The notes under the pieces: model-generated
Told to the model about the DNA's origin: nothing
The model's input: only the letters and a program-made list of their open reading frames with translations
The model's database searches: none
Assembly (NCBI GenBank): GCA_963745665.1
Contig: CAVUYE010000001.1
Location: forward strand, 372,001-436,000
Reading direction: 5' to 3'
DNA from: Bog-473 sp963745665
Lineage (GTDB): Bacteria > Actinomycetota > Acidimicrobiia > Acidimicrobiales > RAAP-2
Length of the DNA stretch: 64,000 nt
Translations under genes and position numbers: made by a program
In this document: piece after piece, positions 35,276 through 43,853 of the stretch
How positions within the stretch are numbered: position 1 is the stretch's first letter
Layout of the letters: each line of letters opens with the position of its first letter

Positions 35276-36549
35276 AGCTCGGCGACGTCGTCAACCCCTC
35301 GGCGGCGCAATGGGGCAAACCGCTCGACGGCATTCGCGTGCTCGCCCTCGAGCAGATGCAGGCGCTCCCCTACGCCACCCAGCTGCTGGGGCGCCTCGGC
35401 GCGGAGGTGGTCAAGATCGAGTCGCCTGGGAACGGTGATCTCGGGCGCAGCGCCTCGCCGGCCATGACCGATCCGGACGGGCGCTCCGTCGGCGCCACCT
35501 TCCTGCGCAACAACCTGTCCAAGCGCTCCGTCGTCGTCGACCTCAAGCAACCGGCGGGGCGCGACCTCGTCCTGCGGCTGGCGCCGCGCTTCGACGTCGT
35601 GGCCGAGAATTTCCGGGCCGGCGCCATCGAACGGCTCGGCCTGGGCTACGACGAGGTGGCCGCGGCGCACCCTGCAGTGATTTACCTCTCCATCTCCGGC
35701 TTCGGGCATCAGGTCCCGGCGGGGACCCCGGAGTCCCCGTACGCCGACTGGCCCGCGCTGGCCTCCATCGTCGAGGCGATGAGCGGCGCCTACGAGTTCA
35801 AGCGTCCCGAGGGGCAGCCACCGATCGGCTCACCCATGGGTGGCCTGGGCGACATCGTCAGCGGGCTGTTCGCCGTCATCGGCACCCAGGCCGCGCTGCG
35901 CCAGCGCGACCGCACCGGGCGGGGGCAGCGCGTCGACGTGGCCATGCTCGACGCCCTGGTCGCCGTGCTCGATGTCGTCCCCAACTTCTGGTCCATGGGC
36001 ATGCCGATGGGGACACCGTGGCCGGGGATCCTGCACGGCTTCCGGGCTTCCGACGGGTGGTTCATGCTGCAGGTGCTGCGGGCGCACCAGTGGCCGGACC
36101 TGGCCCGCGCCATCGGCCGGCCGGAGTGGGCCGACGACGCGCGCTTCGCCACGCCGCAGGGCTGGCTGGACCACCTCGAGTCGGACATCCGGCCCGCCCT
36201 TGAGTCGTGGGCCGCTGCGTTGACGAAGCGCGAGGCATGCGATGCCTTGAACGCTGCCGGTCTGGTGGCCGGGCCCGTCGCCAACGACGAGGAGGTGGTG
36301 GCGGATCCGCACCTGGCGGGGCGCCACATGCTGGTGGAGCACCCGCGCACCGACGGTGTCGCCCAACCGGTGCTGATCCCGGGGCTGCCCGTGAAGTTCG
36401 CCGATGTGGCCGAAGGCCCCGAGACGCGGGTGCCGTGGCTCGGCGAGCACACCGATGACGTGCTGGCGACCGAGCTCGGACTCGGTGCCGACGAGCTGGC
36501 GGCTCTACGGGCCGACGGGGTGATCGGCCCGTCGACGCCGTCGGGCTGA
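35272..36549 (+). CDS. CaiB/BaiF family CoA-transferase
   Basis: Class III CoA-transferase of 425 residues, moving CoA between carboxylates. Blocks include GIRVLALEQMQALPYATQLLGRLGAEVVKIE, NKR-like NNLSKRSVVVDLKQ, AENFRAGAIERLGLGYD, and MGGLGDIVSGLFAV with the conserved catalytic Asp. BaiF-type members act in bile-acid side-chain chemistry and others on aromatic or methyl-branched acids. The GTG at 35272 overlaps the amidohydrolase stop. It is the last gene of the operon; an insertion sequence begins 26 bases after its stop. Confidence 0.92.
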   Translation: MKLGDVVNPSAAQWGKPLDGIRVLALEQMQALPYATQLLGRLGAEVVKIESPGNGDLGRSASPAMTDPDGRSVGATFLRNNLSKRSVVVDLKQPAGRDLVLRLAPRFDVVAENFRAGAIERLGLGYDEVAAAHPAVIYLSISGFGHQVPAGTPESPYADWPALASIVEAMSGAYEFKRPEGQPPIGSPMGGLGDIVSGLFAVIGTQAALRQRDRTGRGQRVDVAMLDALVAVLDVVPNFWSMGMPMGTPWPGILHGFRASDGWFMLQVLRAHQWPDLARAIGRPEWADDARFATPQGWLDHLESDIRPALESWAAALTKREACDALNAAGLVAGPVANDEEVVADPHLAGRHMLVEHPRTDGVAQPVLIPGLPVKFADVAEGPETRVPWLGEHTDDVLATELGLGADELAALRADGVIGPSTPSG

Positions 36550-36571
36550 GGTGATGCCTCTCGCCAACCCG

Positions 36572-36575
36572 CTAG
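36572..36575. repeat. Target-site duplication CTAG, left copy
   Basis: CTAG directly precedes the left inverted repeat and matches CTAG at 38328-38331 after the right one. A four-base palindromic duplication fits an IS1182-type insertion. Confidence 0.75.
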
Positions 36576-36590
36576 GAGACTGTTGAACAA
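36576..36590 (+). repeat. Left terminal inverted repeat of the insertion sequence
   Basis: GAGACTGTTGAACAA, perfect match to the complement of 38313-38327. Confidence 0.9.
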
Positions 36591-36640
36591 ATCGGGGTTT
36601 GGTGCTCGCGATTTGAGCCTGGATCGTCAAGAATTGGCGG

Positions 36641-38161
36641 GTGCAAGGACACAGCGAATCCAACCCTGAGCTGCTCGATGCCGCGGCCTTGTGCCGGCAA
36701 CTCGTTCCTGAAGGAAGCGTTGAGGCGTTTTTGGCTGATCACCGCCATGATCTGTTTCCTGACGAGATGTTCGAAGACCTGTTCCCCTCGGGCCGTGGTC
36801 GACCGTCGATCCCCGCGGACGTGGTGGCTTCGGTCATGGTCCTCCAGGCCCTCGAGGGCCTCTCGGACCGTGATGCGGCTCGGGCGCTGCGGGACCGGAT
36901 CAGCTGGAAGGTGGCCTGCGGCCTCGCGCTCGATGACGAAGGTTTCGACTTCTCGGTGCTCACCTATTGGCGGACCAGGCTGCGCAGGTCAGATCGTCCG
37001 GAGCGGATCTTCGATGCCGTGCGCTCTGTCATCGATGCCACCGGGGTGTTGAAGGGCAAGACCCGTCGAGCGCTCGACTCGACCCTGCTCGACGATGCGG
37101 TGGCCACCCAGGACACCGTGACACAGCTGATCGCCGCCATCCGCCGGGTGCGCCGGGTCGTCCCGGGAGCCGACTTGGTGCCCCTGTCCGCGCATGACTA
37201 CGAGTCCCAGGGCAAGCCACTCATTGCCTGGGACGATCCGGTGGCCAAGGCAGCCCTGGTCGACGAACTGGTCAACGACGCCTTGGCTCTGTTGGCCGCC
37301 TTCGAGAACGAGAACGAAGAGCCCGAAGCCACCTCGGCTCTCGGGTTGTTGGCGCTCGTCGCCGGCCAAGACGTCGAACAAGACGTCGATGGCACGTGGA
37401 AGATCGCCCAGCGTGTGGCACCTGACCGGATCATCTCGACCGTCGATCCCGAGGCCCGGCACATGCACAAGTCCCGCTCTGAGTACCGGGACGGTTACAA
37501 GGCGCACATCGCCATCGAACCCGAGACCGGACTGATCACCGCCGCCGCGCTCACCCCGGCCAATACTGCCGACGGGCCGACGGGGGTCGATCTTTTGGCC
37601 GATGAAGCACCCGGACTCCAGGTCCTCGCCGACGGCGCGTATGGATCGGGCGAGACACTCAACGCGCTAGCCAAGGCCACCCACCGCCGCGCCATCAAGC
37701 CCTGGCCTATGTCAGCAGCGATTCTGGGTGGGTTCGACCGAGACGATTTTGTCGTTGACGCGCAGGCGGGGACCGCCACATGCCCGGCCGGACACACCGT
37801 GAGGATCACTCCCGGGCGAGCCGCTGTATTCGGGATCCGCTGCTCGGGCTGTCCACTCCGAGCGCGGTGCACAAATGCCAAAGACGGCCGGACACTCCAC
37901 CTTCATCCCCACGATGCCGAACTCGTCGAGTCCCGTCGGGCGTGGCGCGAGGGTGACTTTGCCGACGACTACCGACGATGGCGTCCCATGGTCGAACGCT
38001 CCATCGCCTGGCTGGTGGCCAACGGCAGCCGACGGGTCCGGTTCCGCGGCGTTGAGAAGAACCAGCTCGGGCTCTCCCATCGGATTGCCGCCATCAACCT
38101 CCGCCGCTTGGTGAACCTCGGGCTGGTGAACGAAGGGGGGTGGCAACTCAGACCCAGCTGA
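36641..38161 (+). CDS. IS1182-family transposase (DDE)
   Basis: Transposase of 506 residues with the two-part IS1182/IS5-type layout. The N-terminal domain has DLFPSGRGRPSIPADVVASVMVL and LSDRDAARALRDRISWKVACGL with FSVLTYWRTRLRRS. The catalytic RNase H-like part has ALDSTLLDD, GYKAHIAIEPETGLITAAALTPAN, VLADGAYGSGETL, a Cys-rich segment (CSGCPLRARC) and the late acidic region RRWRPMVERSIAWLV. The start is a GTG 50 bases inside the left inverted repeat. The gene is undisrupted and probably active. Confidence 0.93.
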   Translation: MQGHSESNPELLDAAALCRQLVPEGSVEAFLADHRHDLFPDEMFEDLFPSGRGRPSIPADVVASVMVLQALEGLSDRDAARALRDRISWKVACGLALDDEGFDFSVLTYWRTRLRRSDRPERIFDAVRSVIDATGVLKGKTRRALDSTLLDDAVATQDTVTQLIAAIRRVRRVVPGADLVPLSAHDYESQGKPLIAWDDPVAKAALVDELVNDALALLAAFENENEEPEATSALGLLALVAGQDVEQDVDGTWKIAQRVAPDRIISTVDPEARHMHKSRSEYRDGYKAHIAIEPETGLITAAALTPANTADGPTGVDLLADEAPGLQVLADGAYGSGETLNALAKATHRRAIKPWPMSAAILGGFDRDDFVVDAQAGTATCPAGHTVRITPGRAAVFGIRCSGCPLRARCTNAKDGRTLHLHPHDAELVESRRAWREGDFADDYRRWRPMVERSIAWLVANGSRRVRFRGVEKNQLGLSHRIAAINLRRLVNLGLVNEGGWQLRPS

Positions 38162-38312
38162 CCCCGGGCGCGCAAGTCCGGGTCGTCAAAAATGGGACCT
38201 CACCTCGGGCACTGCCCATCCAGGGTGGCCGGCTTCAACCCATTTTCACGCCGGCGCTTCGGTGCGGACATATCCCGGACTTGCTGAACTCAACGTACGC
38301 CTCGAAAGGCGA

Positions 38313-38327
38313 TTGTTCAACAGTCTC
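38313..38327 (-). repeat. Right terminal inverted repeat of the insertion sequence
   Basis: TTGTTCAACAGTCTC on the plus strand, the perfect complement of 36576-36590. The adjacent CTAG (38328-38331) is the right target duplication and carries the stop codon of the hemolysin III-family gene. Confidence 0.9.
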
Positions 38328-39011
38328 CTAGTACCGCGGCAGGGCGATGAAGGCGACCAGGTAGGCGAACAGCCCGGCGCCGACGAGCGTGCAGGCGTGG
38401 AACATCTCGTGGAAACCGAAGACACGCGGCCACGGGTCCGGGCGCTTGCGGGCGTAGACGAGGGCGCCCAGGGTGTAGGCCAACCCGGCGATCAGCATCA
38501 GCGCGAAGCCGGTCCAGCCCAGGCTGCGCACCAGCTGGGGCGCCACAATGACCGGACACCAGCCCACGACGACGTACGGGATGGCCACGACCCACTGCGG
38601 CGCATCGAGGAACGCCTGACGCAGCACGATGCCTGCACACGCGCCGGCCCAGACCAAGGCGAGCACGAGCACCTCGGCCCACCCCGTCAATGCCAGGCCG
38701 GCCACCGCCGTGCACGTCCCGGCGATTCCGATGAAGATCGCGCTGTGGTCGGCCCTTCGCATGCGCCGCCAAGCCGGGGCCGACCAACGCAGGCGGTGAA
38801 AGGCCGCGCTGGTGCCGAACATGGCCAGCATGCCGGCGACGTAGATCGCCAACTCCGCCGTCGCTGCCGCGTCCGGGCCGGCGACAATCAGAAAGGGGCC
38901 ACCGATCAGCCAGGCGAAGAACGCGCCGGCGTGCAACCAACCGCGCAGGAGTGGGCGGGCGCCACGGTTGTCGGCCGTCCTGCCCTGCTCGCCCTGCGCC
39001 AGGGCCGTCAC
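38328..39011 (-). CDS. Hemolysin III (YqfA/AdipoR-like) family membrane protein
   Basis: Seven-helix membrane protein of 227 residues of the HlyIII/PAQR family. The zinc-type ligands are visible: the His in FGTSAAFHRLRW, the Asp/His pair in RADHSAIFIGIAGTC, and the two His in GFHEMFHACTLVGAG. Despite the name, bacterial members are not proven toxins; related receptors act as lipid hydrolases. The stop TAG is part of the CTAG target duplication of the IS, and the protein is unaltered. The GTG start at 39011 overlaps the serB stop (GTGA). Confidence 0.9.
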   Translation of the reverse strand: MTALAQGEQGRTADNRGARPLLRGWLHAGAFFAWLIGGPFLIVAGPDAAATAELAIYVAGMLAMFGTSAAFHRLRWSAPAWRRMRRADHSAIFIGIAGTCTAVAGLALTGWAEVLVLALVWAGACAGIVLRQAFLDAPQWVVAIPYVVVGWCPVIVAPQLVRSLGWTGFALMLIAGLAYTLGALVYARKRPDPWPRVFGFHEMFHACTLVGAGLFAYLVAFIALPRY

Positions 39012-40210
39012 AGGGAACCGTCGTCAAGCCGGTCCGCCAACTCGATCTCGCGGCGTGAGATGCCGAGCAGGAAAAGGATCGCGTCGAGGTAAGGCACGCT
39101 GAGCGCGGCGTCGGCCGCCTCGCGCACGACCGGCTTGGCGTTGAACGCGATGCCGAGGCCGGCGACCGCCAGCATGTCGATGTCGTTGGCGCCGTCGCCC
39201 ACCGCGATCGTGCGCGCCAGGGGCACGCCAGCAGCCACGGCGAACCGCTCGAGCGCCGTGGCCTTCCCCTCCCGGTCGACGATGGTTCCGTCCAGCTCAC
39301 CGGTGACGACTCCTGCCTCCACCACGAGCACGTTGGCCGCCACGTGGTCGATGTCGAGCTCGTCGACCAGCGGGCCGATCAGCTGGGTGAAGCCGCCGCT
39401 GACTACCGCCAGCTCGTAGCCGAGACGCTTGAGGGTGCGCACAAGGGTGCGCGCGCCGGGTGTCAAGACGATGCCCGCGCGCACGGCCTCCAGATCGACT
39501 TCACGCAGGCCGGCCAGGAGCTGCACCCGTTGGCGGAGGGCATCGGTGAAGTCCAACTCTCCGGCCATGGCCGCCGCCGTCACCGCTGCCACTTCCTGAC
39601 CGCAGCCGCACCGCTCCGCCAACAGGTCGATCATCTCCCCCTGCAGCAAGGTCGAGTCGGCATCGAGCACGATCAGGTGCTTGGCCCGCCGGTGCAGGCC
39701 GGCTGCCTGCACGGCAACGTCGACCTGGCAACGAGCTGCGGCCTCGGCCAGGGCGCGGCGCAACCTGTCGACTGCGGCACCGGCCACGGTGAACTCGTAA
39801 CTGTGCACCGGGTACGCCGCCAGGCGCACGATGCGTTCGATGTTGCCACCACTCTGCGCGATGGCGCCGGTGATCGTCTGAAGGGTGGCGGCGTCGATCT
39901 CCGGTGCGAGCAGGGTGACCAGGTGCACCTCGGCGACGTCAGCGCCATCGTCCACCTCGACCAGGGGGTCGACTGCGACCTCCACCCCAGCACCGTCGAA
40001 GCGCTCCTTCAACAGAGCGCACACCGGCTCCACCTGGGTGCGCAGCATGTCGGCCTGCACGCAGAGGAGGAGCCGGCCATGGACGCGCACCTGCTCCACG
40101 TCGTCGATCTCGACGCCGCGCTCGGCCAGTGCCTCGAAGAGCCGCGCGGAGATACCCGAGCCGTCCTGCCCGCTCACCGTGACCAGGAACGGTGAGCGCC
40201 TATCGGTCAT
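39008..40210 (-). CDS. serB: Phosphoserine phosphatase with ACT domains
   Basis: Last enzyme of serine synthesis, converting phosphoserine to serine; 400 residues. An N-terminal ACT domain (FLVTVSGQDGSGISARLFEAL) and a second ACT-like segment (VTLLAPEIDAATLQTITGAIA) precede a HAD phosphatase: LDADSTLLQGE near residue 185 (nucleophile Asp), AVVSGGFTQLIGP, and GDGANDIDMLAVAGLGIAF. ACT domains suggest feedback by serine. The ATG at 40210 fits the family; the frame is open farther only as a shadow of the next gene. It is coupled to the HlyIII-family gene and overlaps the acyltransferase gene by 11 bases. Confidence 0.95.
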   Translation of the reverse strand: MTDRRSPFLVTVSGQDGSGISARLFEALAERGVEIDDVEQVRVHGRLLLCVQADMLRTQVEPVCALLKERFDGAGVEVAVDPLVEVDDGADVAEVHLVTLLAPEIDAATLQTITGAIAQSGGNIERIVRLAAYPVHSYEFTVAGAAVDRLRRALAEAAARCQVDVAVQAAGLHRRAKHLIVLDADSTLLQGEMIDLLAERCGCGQEVAAVTAAAMAGELDFTDALRQRVQLLAGLREVDLEAVRAGIVLTPGARTLVRTLKRLGYELAVVSGGFTQLIGPLVDELDIDHVAANVLVVEAGVVTGELDGTIVDREGKATALERFAVAAGVPLARTIAVGDGANDIDMLAVAGLGIAFNAKPVVREAADAALSVPYLDAILFLLGISRREIELADRLDDGSL

Positions 40211-40868
40211 GTACGCGCGACGCCTTCTCGGTGACCCAACCGGCGCCCTCCACCCAGCGCTTGACGATCCGCGCCGGCACGCCGGCGACGACGCAGCGGT
40301 CCGGTACCTCGCCGCGCACCACTGCACCGGCCGCCACCACGACGTGCTCGCCGATCTGGGCCCCGGGGAGGATGACCGCGTTGGCGCCCAGCCAGCTCCC
40401 TGACCCGATGCGCACCGGCGCCTCGGTCGGCCACTGCCGCCCGATGGGCTCGACAGGATCCTCGTAGGAGTGGTTCTGATCCGTGATGTACACGTAGGGC
40501 CCCGTCTGAATATCGTCCCCGATGACGATCTCCCAATGCCCCACGATGTGCGAGCCCCTCCCGATCAGAGTGCGGCTCCCGATGGAGACGACCGGGTCGG
40601 TCGGCATCACCTGTCCCGGTGCCATACCGGCCGAAATGGAGACGTATGGCCCCACGATCGTCTCGGCGCCGATGTGGATCAGGTGCTCGTTGTAGATGGC
40701 GCCCTGGGGGAACAGCAGGCATGAGCCGGCGCCCATCCGCCCGAAACGGCGCCCCCGAGGATCACCCGGGCCGACCGCCCCCAGATCGGCCGCGCCTTCC
40801 CACGCCGCGTGCACCAGCCGGGACAAGGGCCGCCGCAGCGGTGCCGGGAGGGAGCGGGCCCAACTCAC
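40200..40868 (-). CDS. Hexapeptide-repeat acyltransferase (LbH superfamily)
   Basis: Left-handed beta-helix acyltransferase of 222 residues. Hexapeptide repeats are visible in LIHIGAETIVGPYVSIS, VVSIGSRTLIGRGSHIVG, IVIGDDIQTGPYVYITDQNHSY and IGSGSWLGANAVILPGAQIGEHVVVAAGAVV. The DQNH motif resembles the catalytic His region of O-acetyltransferases of the maltose/galactoside type. The substrate is unknown; sugars of surface glycans are likely. Start: GTG at 40868. It overlaps serB by 11 bases. Confidence 0.85.
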   Translation of the reverse strand: MSWARSLPAPLRRPLSRLVHAAWEGAADLGAVGPGDPRGRRFGRMGAGSCLLFPQGAIYNEHLIHIGAETIVGPYVSISAGMAPGQVMPTDPVVSIGSRTLIGRGSHIVGHWEIVIGDDIQTGPYVYITDQNHSYEDPVEPIGRQWPTEAPVRIGSGSWLGANAVILPGAQIGEHVVVAAGAVVRGEVPDRCVVAGVPARIVKRWVEGAGWVTEKASRVHDR

Positions 40869-41015
40869 GCAGGAATGGTAGGTGGTCGTGCCGACCCCTT
40901 CGTCACCGGCGCCCCGCCAAATCCGCAATGCGGGTGCATGGGTACACTTCGTCTCGTGCAGAGCCTCCCAGCGGACGGTGGCTCCGACCCCGTTGCGCCG
41001 CCGTCGCAGAGCCCG

Positions 41016-42665
41016 ATGGACCGACGCCACTTCCTGCAACTCTCCGCCCTGGGCGCGGTCGGATTCGCCGGTGCAAAGCGTCTGAGCACGCAGCACGCAA
41101 AGCAAAGGGTCCCGGCGAAAGCCAAGCACCGCGTCACCGAGCAGTTGCCCGCCGTGATCGACCAGCGGCTGCCAAGTGGCGTCATCGTTCCGACAGCGCC
41201 CTGGCTGATCGCCGAGAACGCAAAGCCGGGCACGCTCAACTGGATCTGCAACCACAACCAACCCGACCACGCGCTCGAAGGGTTCGCCAGCCAGGTCAGC
41301 GCTGTGCCCGGCGACGACGTGGCGTTGTTCATCAGCACCGTCGCGCAGGCCGTGCAGGTGCAGGCCTACCGGATGGGCTTTTATCAGGGGCTCGGTGGTC
41401 GCCTCGTCGTGCAGACGGACTTCCTCCCGGCCAAGGTCCAGGCCGCGCCGGTCATCACGCCCGGCATCGGCACGGTGACCTGTCCCTGGTCACCCACGCT
41501 GACGCTCAACATCACCAAGGATTGGCTGCCCGGTTGCTACCTCTTGAAACTGGTCGGAGACGGGGGCCAGGAGCAGTTCGTCCCGCTCACGATCCGCGAC
41601 GACACGTCCATGGCGTCGTACGTGCTGCAGAACAGCGTCACGACATGGCAGGCCTACAACCTGTGGGGCAGCTACAGCCTCTACTACGGGCCCGACGGCA
41701 AGGGTCACACCACCTTCGCCGACCGCGCCCGAGCTGTCTCCTTCGATCGCCCCTACCCGCAGACCTGGGCCTCGGGAGCGGCCGACTTCGTCGGGAACGA
41801 GCTCCCGCTGTTGTTCCACCTCGAAAGCCTCGGGCTGGATCTGACCTACTGGACCGACGTCGACCTGCATGCCCAGCCCGGGCTCCTCATGAACCATCGC
41901 TGCCTCTTCAGCCTGGGCCACGATGAGTACTGGTCCGCGGCCATGCGCCTGGGGGCGGCCACGGCCAACGCCGGCGGTACCAACCTGGCTTTCCTCGGAG
42001 CCAATGCCTGCTACCGCCAAATCCGCATGCAGCCGACCTCGGTCGGTCCCAATCGCCTGCAGGTCTGCTACAAGGATGCCACCGAGGACCCGATCGCCAA
42101 GGAGCAGCCGGAACTCACCACGGTCAACTGGAACCAGGCGCCGGTCAACAATCCCGAGTCGACTCTCATCGGGTCGATGTACCAGTCGGTCGGAGCCAAG
42201 GCCGACATGGTGGTCACCGACGCGTCGTCCTGGTTCTACAACGGGTGCAACCTCACCGACGGCAACACCTTCAGCACCGTCATCCTCGGCGAGTACGACC
42301 GCTACGTCCCGTCGATGCCCGGCCCTGAGAACACCGACGTGCTGGCTCACTCGCCCGTGCCGGGCCAAGCGAACTGGTCCGACATCACCTACTTCACCGC
42401 GCCTGGGAACGGCGGGGGTGTGCTGGCCAGCGGTTCGGCCAGCTTCGTGTCGCTGCTCGGGACGACCGGGGTGATTCCGCCCAACGTCATCAGGCCGGCC
42501 ATTCCGGGGGTGACCGACGTGATCCGCCGGGCCATGGAGAACGTCTACGGCCGCTTCGGTCTAGGCCCGGCCACGTCCTACGGCAGCTCGACCGGCAATT
42601 GGGCAGACGTCTATACCGGTGCCGCAGCCAAAGTCGGGTCCGCGGCCGGTACCCCCTCCGCCTGA
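41016..42665 (+). CDS. Tat-exported protein, N,N-dimethylformamidase beta-subunit-like
   Basis: Exported protein of about 549 residues. The N-terminus MDRRHFLQLSALGAVGFAG is a twin-arginine signal. The body resembles the large-subunit family of N,N-dimethylformamidase: QAYRMGFYQGLGGRL, YVLQNSVTTWQAYNLWGSYSLY, SFDRPYPQTWASGAADFVGNE, the family block LFSLGHDEYWSAAMR and FLGANACYRQIR. Actual amidase activity is unproven for most members, and Tat export argues against the cytoplasmic role of the known enzyme. An in-frame ATG at 40938 would add 26 residues; 41016 places the RR motif next to the start. Confidence 0.78.
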   Translation: MDRRHFLQLSALGAVGFAGAKRLSTQHAKQRVPAKAKHRVTEQLPAVIDQRLPSGVIVPTAPWLIAENAKPGTLNWICNHNQPDHALEGFASQVSAVPGDDVALFISTVAQAVQVQAYRMGFYQGLGGRLVVQTDFLPAKVQAAPVITPGIGTVTCPWSPTLTLNITKDWLPGCYLLKLVGDGGQEQFVPLTIRDDTSMASYVLQNSVTTWQAYNLWGSYSLYYGPDGKGHTTFADRARAVSFDRPYPQTWASGAADFVGNELPLLFHLESLGLDLTYWTDVDLHAQPGLLMNHRCLFSLGHDEYWSAAMRLGAATANAGGTNLAFLGANACYRQIRMQPTSVGPNRLQVCYKDATEDPIAKEQPELTTVNWNQAPVNNPESTLIGSMYQSVGAKADMVVTDASSWFYNGCNLTDGNTFSTVILGEYDRYVPSMPGPENTDVLAHSPVPGQANWSDITYFTAPGNGGGVLASGSASFVSLLGTTGVIPPNVIRPAIPGVTDVIRRAMENVYGRFGLGPATSYGSSTGNWADVYTGAAAKVGSAAGTPSA

Positions 42666-42756
42666 GGTTTCGGACTACTTGGACCTGCCCAGGCCCCAGC
42701 GCGATGGGGGATGCCACCACTTTTGGGTCCGGTCCCCGTACGATCGAGGCCCAGCG

Positions 42757-43833
42757 ATGCTCAAATCAGAGACCACACGTTCCAGGGTGCGCCGCCCGCA
42801 CGCCTGGGGCGCGCTGGCGGCGGCGGGGCTCACCGGACTGCTGCTGAGCGCCTGCGCAGCCTCTTCGGCCCACGAAGCAGTGGCCAAGGTGAAGCGCACG
42901 ACAACCACCACGACCACCGCGCCCGCCCCAGCCTGTCCGCTGACCGGCGTCCCGGCGCCGGGTGGTGCCGTCCCCCAGCGTCCCGCCATGGCAGTCAAGA
43001 TCGACAACTACCCGGCCGGCCGGCCTCAATCGGGTCTCGACAAGGCCGACATCATCTTCGAGGAGCCCGTCGAGGGCGGCATCACCCGCTTCGCCGCCGT
43101 GTTCCAGTGCCAGGACGCGGCGTTGATCGGTCCCGTTCGCTCGGCCCGCAACATCGACATCGGCATCCTCGGGCAGCTGGGCAACCCGCTGCTGGCGCAT
43201 GTGGGCGGCATCGACCCGGTGCTCGCCAACATCGACGCCTCGCCAGTCGTGAACGTCGACATCGGCGACAGCAACTCGCTCATGATCCACCCGGCCGGCC
43301 ACGTCCCGCCGGACGCGGACTACACCTCGAGCGCCATCGTCTACGGCACTCATCCGACGATGAACACGCCGCCCCAGCCCCTATTCACCTACTCGGACAA
43401 CACGCCTCCCGGCGGGACCGCCATCTCCAGCGTGAACATCGACTTCTCGGGGACGTCCAACGTCACGTGGAAATGGAACAAGGCCACCGACACCTTCCTG
43501 CGCTACTACAACGGGACGACCCCGGACATGCTGGCCGACAACGTGCAGAACCAGGCAGCCAACGTCGTCGTGCAATACGTGCAGATCAGCTACGGGCCGT
43601 GGCTCGAGAACGACGAAGGGGGCTTGGAGGTCCAGGCTGACCTGTACCCCGACGCCAGCGGCACCGCGGTCATCTACCGCAATGGGTACACCATCCCGGG
43701 TACCTGGCACCGCTCAACCCTCGGCTCCCCGACCCAGTTCGTCAACGCGTTCGGCGTGCCCATCCCGATGCAACCAGGCCAGACGTGGGTCGAGCTGGTG
43801 CCCAACACCATCATGGCCACCACCACTCCCTAA
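42757..43833 (+). CDS. DUF3048-family lipoprotein
   Basis: Surface lipoprotein of 358 residues. The signal ends LTGLLLSAC, the lipobox Cys, and is followed by a Thr-rich linker. The body has the DUF3048 (YerB-type) features: PAMAVKIDNYPAGRPQSGLDKADIIFEE, GGITRFAAVFQ, IGPVRSARNIDI, and later WKWNKATDTFLRYYNG. The molecular role of this family is not settled. The ATG at 42757 is chosen because the signal starts there; earlier in-frame sequence lacks signal character. It lies 91 bases after the Tat-exported gene and may be co-transcribed. Confidence 0.88.
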   Translation: MLKSETTRSRVRRPHAWGALAAAGLTGLLLSACAASSAHEAVAKVKRTTTTTTTAPAPACPLTGVPAPGGAVPQRPAMAVKIDNYPAGRPQSGLDKADIIFEEPVEGGITRFAAVFQCQDAALIGPVRSARNIDIGILGQLGNPLLAHVGGIDPVLANIDASPVVNVDIGDSNSLMIHPAGHVPPDADYTSSAIVYGTHPTMNTPPQPLFTYSDNTPPGGTAISSVNIDFSGTSNVTWKWNKATDTFLRYYNGTTPDMLADNVQNQAANVVVQYVQISYGPWLENDEGGLEVQADLYPDASGTAVIYRNGYTIPGTWHRSTLGSPTQFVNAFGVPIPMQPGQTWVELVPNTIMATTTP

Positions 43834-43853
43834 ACCGCGCCGAAGCGGTGTCG

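Larger units (their letters stand above)
36576..38327 (+). mobile_element. IS1182-family insertion sequence, 1752 bp
   Basis: Complete element bounded by perfect 15-bp inverted repeats, GAGACTGTTGAACAA at 36576-36590 and its complement at 38313-38327, and flanked by CTAG duplications. It carries one full-length transposase gene. About 150 bases follow the transposase stop with no gene. Intact ends, intact duplication and an unbroken transposase suggest recent insertion. It lies between convergent genes and disrupts neither. Confidence 0.9.

Noticed and set aside
38328..39011. A haemolytic toxin
   Set aside because: HlyIII/YqfA proteins are widespread membrane proteins, and toxin activity is not implied by the family name.
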